A stretch of DNA of 64,000 bases. Source: Astropecten irregularis (Eukaryota > Echinodermata > Asteroidea > Paxillosida > Astropectinidae). The DNA lies in contig OZ020258.1 of assembly GCA_963971285.1 (NCBI GenBank), positions 3,162,001 to 3,226,000 on the forward strand. The letters are read 5' to 3'. Shown piece by piece: positions 12,172 to 23,459 of the stretch (positions within the stretch are counted from its first letter, which is position 1; the number at the start of each line of letters is the position of its first letter). Both the position numbers and the translations under genes were made by a program. The notes below the pieces were generated by a model. That model ran no database searches and had not been told where the DNA came from. It saw only the letters and a list, made by a program, of their open reading frames with translations.

Positions 12172-12683
12172 GCTAAGATAACGTGACTTTTTGACTGATG
12201 AATAAAAATGCATGCACAAGAACTTTAAAGGGTATATACCTGAAATCAAAACTCAGAAAGCACTTTCATCCCTATCACAGGTAACCTTTCAGTTGGTATA
12301 CAAATTCAGAGTCTGTTCAGTGAGCGGGAACCAGTCTATGACTCGCCAGGCCGTGGGCAATGAGACTTGATCGTTGAGTTCCAACTTTGAGGTTTTAAGT
12401 TTATGACAATACACAGCTTTTCCCGAAGCCACGAATAGACAGGTCCCTTGCGTGTCGTTGGCAATGAACAGGTTGTGTCATTGATAACATTGAGTAATCG
12501 AACAGTTTCCCAACAACTTCCGTAATGTGATCAATGGGGAAACTAGTGGGGAAGTCGTTGCCACGCTGCAGGCTGCAATGTCTGGCCCGCCAAGTCAATC
12601 ATGATGCATTCATTTCATATACCTATGGCGTGCGATATACCGCCAAGAACGATCATAAGTACAGTATACAGTACGTCTTGATA

Positions 12684-13004
12684 TTAAAGGTAATATCATA
12701 CTTTGGTTTTTGGCAAAGAAATACAGATTCATGGGCATAAATATCAAGGAAGATACAGTAACAGTCACCTGTGAACATTTCAGTCCCATACGATGCCCAC
12801 TTTTTGAGAAAACAGTGAAAAACGGCCACAGTATTTCTGAAGTCTTTTCTCTTTTATTTTTGATCTTTTAAAAGATCAAAAACCATTTTGGTCACTGGTT
12901 TTACTCTTTTCTGGATAAATACAGCATTTCAGACAGAACATTTTTTAACGGTATGTTATCTACCATTTACCATGGCCATCTTTATACCCTGTAAGTTTAA
13001 GTTA
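12684..13004 (-). mobile_element. MITE-like family A, truncated (A7)
   Basis: Begins TTAAAGGTAATATCATACTT and keeps the palindrome GATCTTTTAAAAGATC. It stops after the CCCTGTAAGTT block, where a family-E fragment starts within a few bases. Confidence 0.85.
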
Positions 13005-13011
13005 TAATTCC

Positions 13012-13240
13012 AGAATAAGTGGCCAATACATAATGAAAGAAAGATGAAAATCGGGTTTTGAGGTTGGGTAACTCAGTTTTAGTTTTCCCCCACAATTTCA
13101 GTCCAATTTTTCTCAAATTCTACATGGTGATATCCAAGACATGGCTGTATCATATATCTGAATCTTGAAGTAATAAACAGTTTAATTTTAATACAATGGT
13201 TCTCAACACTGTTGCGTTTTTGGGGGACACGCTGTATATG
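13012..13240 (-). mobile_element. MITE-like family E, one end (E3)
   Basis: Shares AGATGAAAATCGGGTTTTGA and TTCTACATGGTGATA with the full copies at 28,333 and 30,892. Ends GTTGCGTTTTTGGGGGACAC followed by GCTGTATATG. The other terminus is replaced by the family-A element. Confidence 0.8.
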
Positions 13241-13604
13241 ATATCATGAAGGCACCTCCTTACGAGACCACCATGTACAGGTTTTGCAAGTAACTGACTA
13301 TCACGATTAAAAATGCCTTGCTATGCAAAGCAGCTTAATTCATTTATCGCTTCAAAAATCTATAAGCCCTAAGTTGATACTCAAACAACACTTGTAGATG
13401 TCAAGCATCTTGTTATATTGCTGTGTAAACTTGGCAAAGTAGGAGGTCTGTGAAGCCAGCAGTACGGTGTGTGTGGTGCTGCTGAAAGTGTCAGGATGAT
13501 AATTACTCAAAGAACCGCATTTTGTGGGTGTGTGTTTGTGTGAAAGCCTGGCTATACAGTTGCTTATGCAGTGCGAAAAGTTCATCATGCTCTTCATGGT
13601 AATA

Positions 13605-13966
13605 TTAAAGGTACTGTAGTATCATACTTTGGTAAGAAACCAAAACAGAAATGTTCACAGATTTACCTTTAACTTACAGGGTATGAAGATGGTGATGGTA
13701 GAAACATACCGTTCAATTTTTTTCTGCCTGAAATGCTGTATTTATCAAGAATTATTTTGAAATTATTTTGGATCTTTTAGAGATACAAAATTTAAGAGAA
13801 AAGACTTAAGAAATACTGAGACCGTTTTCACTGTTTTCTCAAAAAGTGGGCAACGCCATGGGACTGAAATGTGCTCAGATGATCGTTACTGTATCTTCCT
13901 TGATAATCTTGCCCATGAATCTGTATTTCTTTGACAAAAAACAACAAAGTATGATACTACCTTTAC
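13605..13966 (+). mobile_element. MITE-like family A, near full length (A8)
   Basis: From TTAAAGGTACTGTAGTATC to AAAGTATGATACTACCTTTA. It is joined almost directly to a family-B element, giving a tandem composite of about 720 bp. Confidence 0.85.
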
Positions 13967-13967
13967 G

Positions 13968-14322
13968 ACAAAGATAACAACCCAAAACAGAAATGTTCAC
14001 AGATTTACGTATATAACTTTCAGGGTATGAAGATGGTGCTAGTAGGAACATATCGGTATATTATTTCCGCCTGAAATGGGGTATTTTTCCATAAAGAGTA
14101 CAACCAAACACCAAAACATCTTTTATCTTGGTAAGATCAACAATCCTTCAAGTTTTAAAGGAAAAACCGGGTCAGGTTTTCGCTATTTTCTCGGGCGGGA
14201 CTCGCATGTCCGATTGAGCTGAAATGTTCACAGGTTTATAATTTTATGTACATGCTGGATTATAAAAAAAAAAGTGTGAGAGCTGTTCTGTCACCATTAC
14301 CAACGTTAGACACGCCCTTTAA
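13968..14322 (+). mobile_element. MITE-like family B, left terminus lost (B4)
   Basis: Starts in AACCCAAAACAGAAATG without the family terminus and ends CGCCCTTTAA. Contains the TCGCATGTCCGATTGAGCT block. It abuts A8 within two bases. Confidence 0.8.
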
Positions 14323-14714
14323 ACTTGATAGCACTGCCAAAATAATACTTTATCTGGAATAAAAAGTAAAAGATCGCAGACGTCTCAATTATTTATCATT
14401 CATTCAATAAATATCACATAACCTTTTAACCATAATTGATAACCACTGCTATTACCCACGTCCTCCGTGCAATCTTATCATACTGGACCACATACTCCGG
14501 ATTAATACTTGTTTGTAAGTTGTAAACTTTAATAGTTGGTTTCAAGACTGTGCTGGGATGTTGACTGTGGTACAAGGCGTGCTGGTTGCATCCTAATGTT
14601 TGTACGTCTTGTTTAAAGTCGTTGACCTATGAGTGTTTGTTCTACAACCACTCCAATTATCCATCTTGAATAACAGATCGGAGTGTAGATACAAGCACAG
14701 TACCTATTAAACCT

Positions 14715-14955
14715 GGGGCCAATTTCATAGAGCTGCTTAGCACAAAAAATTGCTTAGCACAAAAATAGCTTGGCCAATAAAACAAACCACCATTGAAAAT
14801 TCCATTTGATATTCATGGTCAGCGAAAAACAGCCAAAGACCAATTGCAAGTGATACACAACACGCGGGAATTTGGTTGTTAATCCTGTTTTTACTAAAAC
14901 AGAAATGTCATGCTTAGCGAGTTTTAGTGCTAAGCAGCTCTATGAAATTGGCCCC
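14715..14955 (+). mobile_element. MITE-like family C, intact (C3)
   Basis: Clean terminal inverted repeats GGGGCCAATTTCATAGAGCT and AGCTCTATGAAATTGGCCCC enclose about 240 bp with TTAGCACAAAAA repeats near both ends. It serves as the reference copy. No coding capacity. Confidence 0.9.
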
Positions 14956-15390
14956 AGTCAGAGCAAGGCAACATAACTTGCCTATACTGTATACAGATAG
15001 GGTATAATAACACTGTGTTGCATGCAGGAGATTTTAGCACCTTCCTATTAGATGTTATTGTCTTGGAGTATTATGGCAAACCTAAATTGGTCTTACCTTT
15101 ATAGCTAAAGTTTTACTGTCTCACGCCCTGTGGCGATGTACACCCATTGCTTCATAATACAATACAGTATATGTTTATGTGATGTGTGGCCATTGAGGAC
15201 TGTCATAACATGGAATTAGGCCGACCGTCCTGATGAATGTCTTGTAGGAACTAATCCAAGCAGTTCTATACGGTCTTGTCATTGTAAAGGTGAGACGAAG
15301 GAGCTAGACCATGTAATCAATGACAAGAGTGACAATGGAAACGTTTGTAATACAAGTTCGTACACGTTGGCCATACACAATGTGGATTAC

Positions 15391-15660
15391 AGCATGGAGC
15401 TATGGAAGCTAGCTCCATGATTACAGTAGCTAAAAGCAGAATGTAGGCCTACTCCGTCAACAATTTCGGTAACATTTTCGGTAACATGTTGCCAAGGTAG
15501 GGCAACACATCTGTGCAACACGACTTTGGGCCCTGCGTACACCAGCAACATTTTGGCCAATATGTTACCAAGATGTTGCTGCGACATGTTACCCAACTTG
15601 TTTTGCTCTGTGTATACTGACATCATTTTCAGCAACAAGGTACCTGGGCAACATGTTACA
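15391..15660. repeat. Small fold-back region with ACATGTTRCC motifs
   Basis: Opens with a 9-base perfect hairpin (CATGGAGCT/AGCTCCATG, 15,393-15,419). It is followed by several direct and inverted versions of GTAACATGTTGCC, ending GGGCAACATGTTAC. It may be a decayed fold-back element. The minus frame at 15,387-15,638 lies wholly inside it and is not counted as a gene. Confidence 0.45.
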
Positions 15661-16352
15661 AAATAAATGTAATGCGTGTAACTTTGAAGGTCAAAGACGA
15701 ATTAGAATAAAGAACAGACATTCTAGAAGTACATGTATATAGTTTCATTTCACTTGTGTTATGCTAAACAATAAATGTAATACAACTTGTCCCAATATGG
15801 GGAAATATTGGAGAACTTCCTTCTCTATGATTTACGATCTCCATGCTTTCTGGTGATAAATTGAGGAAGTCACAAATTCCCACAGGCAGTAGTGTAACCC
15901 TGAACTAATTCAAATTGTAGAGGGACCATTTGTGTTATCGCTTGGGCCTTCTGCTTAGGACCTGTGTGTTTTACACCAGTGTAAACACTTCTGGGGGACC
16001 TATGGGCACAGAAACGGATGTTTTCAGTTCAGAATGATTTCTCGCAACGGAAACTCTGTTATTATTTTTCAATGATCAGAATGCAACTAGTTATTTGGTT
16101 GCGTGGTTAAATACTTTCACAGATCTGGCCTTGGTCCGTACATCGCTGCATGCAGAGCATTGGGCCGGCCAGGTATAAGCAGCATTTATTATAGGCCTAC
16201 ATAACAACCTGTTATTTTTAGAAAAATAAGAATTCGTGATTTCCTTTTATTACGAAGGAGCTCTTGTGTAGTTTCACCTAGTTAGTACGTCAGCAATAAC
16301 TGATTACTGATTTATCTTAGATCAGCTGGCAGGAGGTGGCACATTACGGGGG
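15661..16352. other. No gene seen
   Basis: Non-coding between repeats. A TAGGCCTA octamer sits at 16,192-16,199. Confidence 0.4.
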
Positions 16353-16510
16353 AAATACTGTGGCTGTTATTCAGTGTTATCTCAAAATGTGGTCACCGTA
16401 TGGGACTGAAATTGTCACAGATGATTGTGACTGTATCTTCCTTATCTTACTTTTGCGCATGTGAATCTGTATTTCTTTGACATGAACCAAACTATGATAC
16501 TACTTTTTAA
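16353..16510 (+). mobile_element. MITE-like family A, right-half fragment (A9)
   Basis: Runs from AAATACTGTGGCTGTTATTC through CACCGTATGGGACTGAA to CTATGATACTACTTTTTAA. Confidence 0.75.
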
Positions 16511-16697
16511 ATGAAAAATGTGGACGGTCGGTAATACAAATTAAAGTCTGTTTCCTTCAGTTTGAAAACTTCTGCTCATTCAAATAATGTATAACTTGAC
16601 TCATGATTGTTACAGCAGTGTGGATTCAACTGCTTGGGTTGATTTCACCAAACTCATCGTAACTTACTATCAATCGTAGGATTCTTTGAGGCATTGC

Positions 16698-16852
16698 CAC
16701 GTGCTGTGTATCACCCCCTGTGATTGTTCTTTGGCTGTTGTTAGCTGATCATGAATATCAAAATAATGGATCTTTAATGGTGGTTTGTTTTATTGGGCAT
16801 CAAGACTTTTTTGCGCTAACTTTTGTGCTTAGCAGGTGTATGAGATTGGCCC
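16698..16852 (-). mobile_element. MITE-like family C, truncated (C4)
   Basis: Carries TTCTTTGGCTGTTGTTAGCT and TGGTGGTTTGTTTTATTGGG and the terminus TGAGATTGGCCC. The opposite end is missing. The 112-codon plus frame at 16,720-17,058 starts inside it and is not supported as a gene. Confidence 0.75.
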
Positions 16853-17360
16853 AGGACATTTACAGGCACCGTCGCGTCGCCCCATCTGAATCCGAATGTT
16901 GCATTTCAAAGACGGAGACTGTCACAAGTTTCAGACTGGAACGGTCAGAACACAGAAGGCGTACACAGGTTGCAGACGGCCGGGTGGCGAGCTCCTGTGC
17001 AGTACCCCAAAGTACCAGTCCTCGGAATATCTGTTTTCTGTCTAGGCCTACAATTTGATGTATTTAGACTACACGATTTCCATTGAAGGAGATACTGGTC
17101 TAAAAGACAAGACCGACATGATATAGACGAAGATGTTTGATGCCAGCTGAAGAGATCTGACTCATCACCAATGAGGGTTAAGAGTTGACTGGGATGGGAG
17201 GGTGCGGAAACACTAAGCCATCTTCTAAAATAGAAACTACATATGCAATTCCCCGTTTTCGATAATCGGAGCTCATGACACGTGTGCAGGCGCGTTTACT
17301 AACTCGCTAATACTTATCAAAATGCACTACATTATGCATCAGGTTTACCACCTTTTATCT

Positions 17361-17530
17361 GGGCCCAATTTCATGGAATCCGTTACCGTTTAGCAAATTC
17401 TTCGCTTACGGTAGCAGACTTTTTTTGGTTACGGTTAGCGTATTTCACGGGAGAGATTTCTTTTTAGTAACGGTAAGCAAGGATTTTGTGCAAGAATGCA
17501 TATGACAGCGCGTTAGCAGAAAATAATCAC
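17361..17530. mobile_element. MITE-like family D, truncated (D2)
   Basis: Begins GGGCCCAATTTCATGGAATC, follows D1 in reverse complement (GCGCGTTAGCAGAAAAT), and is cut where a family-E tail begins. Confidence 0.75.
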
Positions 17531-17544
17531 ACTCACTGCATCCC

Positions 17545-17640
17545 AAATCTGAATCTTCAAGTGATAAACATTTTATTTTTCATATAATACTTCCGACGCA
17601 AAGTGTTGCGTTTTTTTGGGGGGGACACCCTGTATATGTA
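17545..17640 (-). mobile_element. MITE-like family E, terminal fragment (E4)
   Basis: About 95 bp: ATCTGAATCTTCAAGTGATA, the AAAGTGTTGCGTTTTTTTGG block, and the terminus GACACCCTGTATATG. Confidence 0.75.
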
Positions 17641-18436
17641 GATTCTTCGTGATCTAACAGAGGACATAGAAAAATTACATAGTTCACATCAAGTCTAATT
17701 CAAGGCATTTATTTGTCCTTCAGTAATCATGCAGGTACCCACAACCTATAACTAAGCAGTATCATGTTAGCAGCTTGTTTCACTTTATCATTCGGAAAAT
17801 AAGTCACGCACGAGGCCAAAGACCCATGAATTTCAAAACAGCCCGAAACCAAAATCCTTGAAGGTTGTTATAATGAGGACTACAGAGATGTGTGTATGAT
17901 ACAATTCACCTTTGCTACATGTATACCTATGTATGAAGTGTGTGCTGTGTACGCACTCGCTATTGTACAATCTTTACACGGGTAATGAAAAGAGGGTCCT
18001 AGGCACGTTTACACACTCCATTTGAAAGTTCAAGTCAATCGACTTCAATAATCATATTGACCCAGCACTTAGGTACTGTAATCAGTATACTAGGGCCTGT
18101 CATGACTTCATGCGAGAAAAATCATCAAATAAATGATTCATATCATGATAAGAATTTTTGTTTTACAGTGTATGTAGTTTTGAATCATTATGCGAACAGT
18201 TAGGATGTATTGTGAACACAAGTAAACTTTGGAGAGACAAGTTATAAACGTGTTTGAATATTCATGTTTGACCCTTACCTGACCTGTATCAGAGGCCATG
18301 TGGACTGTAAGCGTAATAAGAGGCTTATGGTTTTCTCTCGTGTGTGGTGCAATTTTGCCGTTACTGAGGAAAGATTTAAATTTAACTACATCTGTCAGCT
18401 CTCATGCTCTGCCGGCCCTGTGTGTTGTACTCTGCA
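17641..18436. other. No gene seen
   Basis: AT-rich non-coding. The 80-codon plus frames at 18,264-18,546 end in the TGTGC simple repeat and look like chance. Confidence 0.4.
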
Positions 18437-18505
18437 CTGCTGTGCTGTGTTGTGCTGCACTGTGCTGTGCTGTGCTGTGCTGTGTGCTATGCTCTGCTCA
18501 GTGCA
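18437..18505 (+). repeat. TGTGC pentanucleotide microsatellite
   Basis: Imperfect run of TGTGC/TGTGT units ending GCTCTGCTCAGTGC. Confidence 0.85.
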
Positions 18506-18530
18506 CTGATCTGACTGTCCGGAATAACCA

Positions 18531-18775
18531 GGGGCCAATTTCATAGAGCTGCTAAGCTCCAACATTTTTCTTAAGCACCAAAAACCTTGATAAAATCAAA
18601 TCAGTATGTCAGCCAAACTCCTTGCGAATGTTATACTCAGCAAGCAATGGCTGAATACAAATCAAAAGCAGTAAGTCCGTCACATGAACATTTGGTTGGC
18701 AATCCTGTTTGATCGAGGAAGACTTTTCATGCTTAAGCAAATTTTGTGCTTAAGCAGCTCTACGAAATTTGGTCC
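18531..18775. mobile_element. MITE-like family C, divergent subfamily (C5)
   Basis: Ends GGGGCCAATTTCATAGAGCT and AGCTCTACGAAATTTGGTCC. The interior matches the copy at 7066 (CTCCTTGCGAATGTTATACT), so these two form a subfamily. Confidence 0.85.
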
Positions 18776-19367
18776 AGGTGCTTAGAAAATGCCAGGATGA
18801 GCTAGTGATATTGAATCCTGGCACTTCTATCCCCATTGTCCCATTGACGACAGTGAATCACCAACTACATGTTCATTTCAATGCTCGGGAAAACGTGCGA
18901 GTTATAGCAGTTTAATTCATGCCGTGTTTTATAACTCAACCTTCGTTTGTCTGCCCGGGTATTATTAAATAACTGCAATGTGTACTGGTCTACATATACT
19001 GTGCAAGTCATGCTAATGATGACGACGAGCTTAAATTCATTTTTGGTCGTTAGCTTAAAGCTTTGAAATAAAATAGAAATTCAAAAGGTTGTAATTCTGT
19101 GATTATACTGGTATAGGCCTATCGCTGATTTTCAATTATTAAGACCATCTTGTATGATGCATAGATAGTGAACATTCAGGGCAGATGACGTAATGAAAAC
19201 ACGTAGACGACTTGGGAAGACCCAAGCTTAATATTTTGATCCTCCAGACCCAGTTGCCCAAATCCTGGATTTGTGTCAGCCTTATGTTTATTGTATTCAC
19301 TGTCTAGGCTATACATACAACTAGGATCCACCAGCCATAATGATATCATGGGTGCTGCAGCCGTCAG

Positions 19368-19825
19368 TTAAACCGAATTGTAACGTGAAAGCGTGCATAT
19401 ACAAACATTACACCAGGGCTCTTCCTATAGCTCATACTTTGGTAAGAAACCAAAATAGAAATGTTCACAGATTTACGTATAACTTACAGGGTATGAAGAT
19501 GGTGGTGGTAGAAACATACTGTTAACATTTTTCCGCCTGAGATGGTGTATTTATCCAGAAGTAAAACAACGACCGAAAATCTTTTAACAGATCAAAAATA
19601 AAGGAGAAAAGACTTAAGAAATACTGTGGCTGTTTTTCACCGTTCTCAAAAGGTGGCCACCGTATGGGACAGAAATTTTCACAGATGACTGTTACTGTAT
19701 CTGTCTTGATTTGCCCATGAATCTGTATTCCTTTGATAAAAATCAAAGTATGATATTACCTTTAAACCGAATTGTAACGTGAAAGCGTGCATATACAAAC
19801 GTTAGACCATCTCTTCCTATAGCTA
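19368..19825 (+). mobile_element. MITE-like family A flanked by a 64-bp direct duplication (A10)
   Basis: The element is about 19,433-19,764. The same roughly 64 bp of flank (TTAAACCGAATTGTAACGTG through CTCTTCCTATAGCT) appears at 19,368-19,432 and again at 19,762-19,825, with a few differences. The left terminus of the element is missing exactly where the left flank copy ends. The right terminus ATGATATTACCTTTAA is intact and merges with the right flank copy. Confidence 0.85.
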
Positions 19826-21999
19826 TACCATGATGGAGCTCTTCCTAGCTCCATGGTTAGCTAGACGGGACTGACCATTAATGGCACTGTCGAGACAGCG
19901 GCTGATCCTTCGCCTGGCCTTGGTGAGATGTGGAAGAAGCAACCGGCCCCTGGGAGTTTAGTACCACATGCACGGACACACTATTCAAGCAGCCATCAGC
20001 CCATCACATCCCACTGCACATCCAGATACTATTAAAGAGTTGAGGTCAGACAGGTTTTGACCGTAAATCAGGACACGGGGGCATAGACACATAATGATCG
20101 GTCGATCTAGAGGTGATCGAAACTCTGTCTTATCCTGTGGCGTCTGTGTTATTTGCGCGCTGAGAATAAAGTGTCCCATTCACAATGAAATCAGACCAGG
20201 AAATCAGCGGGTAGACTTACAATTTCTTGTTTTACCGTCAAACAAGGGACTTCAAAAACATGTCCATTTTGGAATTAACGAACCGACAGCATGATTAATG
20301 CCGTGTTTTTCAATAACAAAGAAAATTTCAAACCCGCATCTTTGTCATTATCACAATAATAGATGAAAGTGCAAAAGATCATGTCATCGTATACAAGTAA
20401 ATCAAGGCTTCATTTGACGAACTTTATCGGTAATAAAACCTGTTTGTTGTGTTGAGGTTTGTTTTCTTTTTCATTTTATCTTATTATTGGAAGACACAGG
20501 ACACTAAAAGCTGAAACCCGTTGTTGAAACTCCACGAATGCCCACAAGAATTTACAATGCCTCGAAGAAAATAAAATGGAAAGGTGACCACTTAGTTTGA
20601 CCGACACAGGAAGTGAGGAATGCATTCAAAATACAACCGAATCGGAACTCCAAATTTAAGCGCCTATAAATAATATTCACATGTGGAAAGATAAGGCTGT
20701 AGCATAATGTTGGCTGTGACCGACAGGTTTCCAACTGTGCATAACTGTGGAAATATTCGGCGACTGGGTTCAAACACACTAACTCCCGGCCACTTCCAAC
20801 AAGCACAAATTATCAGTGGTTAGGTATTATGAATAATGCTCCTGAATCAGTAGAGAAAGAAAAGTCCTTAATAATATTCAAGTCATCGCAAAATATGCGA
20901 TTGTCTATGGTAAGGAACCACAGCAGCAGTTTTTTTTTTTAAATCCTGGTCATCATTGACAACTTTGAAATCCACAGCGTCATACTGATACCCAAATTGG
21001 CTTCCAGCTTGCTGCTTTATTTTCACTGCCAGGAAAAATCCATAAACCACACAGGCATTTGCGTGTTTCGAATACCGCTGCGTTCTTTGAAAATGTTTCG
21101 ATTGACCCGGCTTATATGATTGAGGCTTGTAAAAAGGAATCGAGACGGTTGTTGCAAAACAACTTCAATATAAAAAGTGAGTCGAGGGCCGCTGCTTAAT
21201 TTTCCAAGGCTCTGTCGACACATTTAAGGACAGGTAAATACTTTTATAACCTTCGACCGAAGAAAAACCCGAAGAGCTTTTGAAAACATTTTATGATGGC
21301 TTGGAGCAACGCCAAGAATTGTTTGGCGATCACGATAATTTGGGATTTAGACAAGGCTATTGTACCGTTTCAAGATGCAATACACGGGTGACAAAGTGGG
21401 CAGGCTCATGACCCTGGGTATTAGTCTATTCGCTAACTTTACAAAGGCCAAAAAAGCACCTCGTGGCGGACCATGCTGTGTTCATGGTGTGTGTTAAGTA
21501 CTACCTTGTTTGCACATGTAAATTTGAGGTTACGTGTTACTGATGTATAGGGAGATTTTGCGCTCGGTGTTATGGAAAGAACACGTGCTTGATGGTACAT
21601 GTACACATGTATAATAGCAAAGCCCCTCGTTTAGTAATACACATGTACCACCAAAGTGTTAATTCGAAAGTGCCAATGTTTGTCGAATGTATAAGAAGAG
21701 AAATGTCATTCATAAAATCATCCAAGGGAATTTGTCTGAAATTTGTCACAGTTCCTTCTGAACACTGAAGCTACACACAGTCTAAAATTCGCGTATTTCT
21801 GTATTAGTTTGCAATGAACAACACAACAAGTTAGTAAGATGTAGGGAGGTTTAGAGAATAAAGTTGACCAGATAATAAAATACATATTCCACACAAATAG
21901 TTCATATTACAACCTCTGGATAGGTTATTGTATATTATTAAGTTGCTTCATCCACCGCTCGTTCAATATTAAGTATAAGTTATGCGTACCAAAGTTTTA
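19826..21999. other. No gene recognised; repeat-free flank downstream of SoxC
   Basis: Unique-looking non-coding sequence with none of the transposon families found elsewhere in the window. Short frames of 60-84 codons have no recognisable content. On the minus strand an AATAAA lies at 21,016-21,021 and could be a distal polyadenylation signal for SoxC, but that would imply a 3' UTR of about 2.4 kb. Confidence 0.35.
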
Positions 22000-23459
22000 G
22001 TATCAAATCAGAAAAAAATCTACTCAAAATATATTTACAAAATATTATTACAATGTCAGGAAATATATTTTTCTCGAATGTTCATTCATTTCACAAAGTG
22101 GTTGGTTCTTTTTCGTAGGAAAATGTCACACCAAAATGGTATTTTGTTTTTTTGTCACAGGCTTTTTCATAGCAAAAAATGTCGGAATAAAAAATAAGTC
22201 TTATACAAAAATTTCGTCACAGAATTTGGGCAGACATTCTTTCGCAGTAAGCAGAATTTTTTTAAACAAAGTTGACTGCAGCATGGAAACAAATCGTCCA
22301 CAAGGTACATAAATACACGCGGCATGTAAGAAGACGAACATTTTTTCTTTTAAAACATTTATAAACAATAGATAGAGTCTACGGAAGATAAATTTGAATG
22401 TACAAAATAGACACAAAATAGTATATTAAAATTAGCGAGGAAAATCTACAATAGTACAAATATACATAAGTGCTCCTCATTTTGTATTCTGTTTGTTTCT
22501 TTCGTTCGTTTAGTTTCGTTTCAAATTATTGTGTAAAGTCCATTTTTTTGTATCAATGTGTCTTGTGTATCGTCACTGTTGTCAAGAAAATCAAAAAGTT
22601 CAATTCAATTTGTTGTCCAAAAAAGATAAAATGAAACATTTCTGCATATTTGTTTTCAAGTCTCATTTTTAATTTTGTGAATATTTGCATCCGTTTATAA
22701 TACCAAAAACCTAGTGAGGAATTTGAGCCAACATTTACCAAACGCAAATGGAGCAGTAATAGTAAATCAAACTCATATCTACTGTACACAATTTGGACAC
22801 AAACAAATATTAATAGCTATATTGTAAGGTATTGTACAAAAATGTTGCATAAATAATAATTTCAATAAAATTAAGATAAAACTGTACAGCTTTTTTTCTT
22901 TAACAAATAAGACTTCAAGGAAAAATCGAAAATGAGTCGTGAAAGTAGACAAAAAAAGTCTGACAATCGTACTGTAATGTAAACAAGGGCGTTTTGTGAA
23001 TGCTTTCCAACGGGAAAAAAATGTAAAAAAAAGTGTACAATAACGTGACCGGTGTTGAATTAAACAAATACAAGACAAAAGTTTGCTGCAGGCATAATAA
23101 CTGAGTTCAAGGGTATAATTTCGACAACGTCGGGCACACACAACGGCTATACGGTGCCAAAGTCACCGCGTACTATCAGCAAAGTGACTCGGGGTCGGGT
23201 CCCCTAGTGAGCGGGTCCCGGTCAGTCTATTTGGGCACAGTTCGGTGCTGATGATATGTAGACGTGTCTGGGCCGTGGTGATAAGAACGCAGACCACGAC
23301 TCAGGCAATGCCCAACAGTTTTCTATTTTCGTGGAATAAATGAAAACAGAAACAGTTGGGCACGTATACAAGTTAGTGTTTTCTCTTGTGGCTAGCATAA
23401 CACAATGAGGCAGCTGGTTTCCAAGGCTGTGAGATTTTTTTAAAATCTGCTTCCGTTTT
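22000..23459 (-). other. Probable AT-rich 3' UTR of SoxC
   Basis: Immediately downstream of the SoxC stop codon. The distal part (about 22,000-23,100) is markedly AT-rich. On the minus strand it contains ATTTA pentamers, a Pumilio-type TGTAAATA (22,032-22,039) and an ATTAAA (22,668-22,673). Vertebrate Sox4/Sox11 mRNAs have long AU-rich 3' UTRs, so the same is plausible here. The true end is unknown. Small frames within it are not genes. Confidence 0.45.

Noticed and set aside
22779-23141. 120-codon minus-strand frame downstream of SoxC
   Set aside because: Lies in the AT-rich probable 3' UTR, low-complexity Leu/Phe/Cys composition, no recognised domain.
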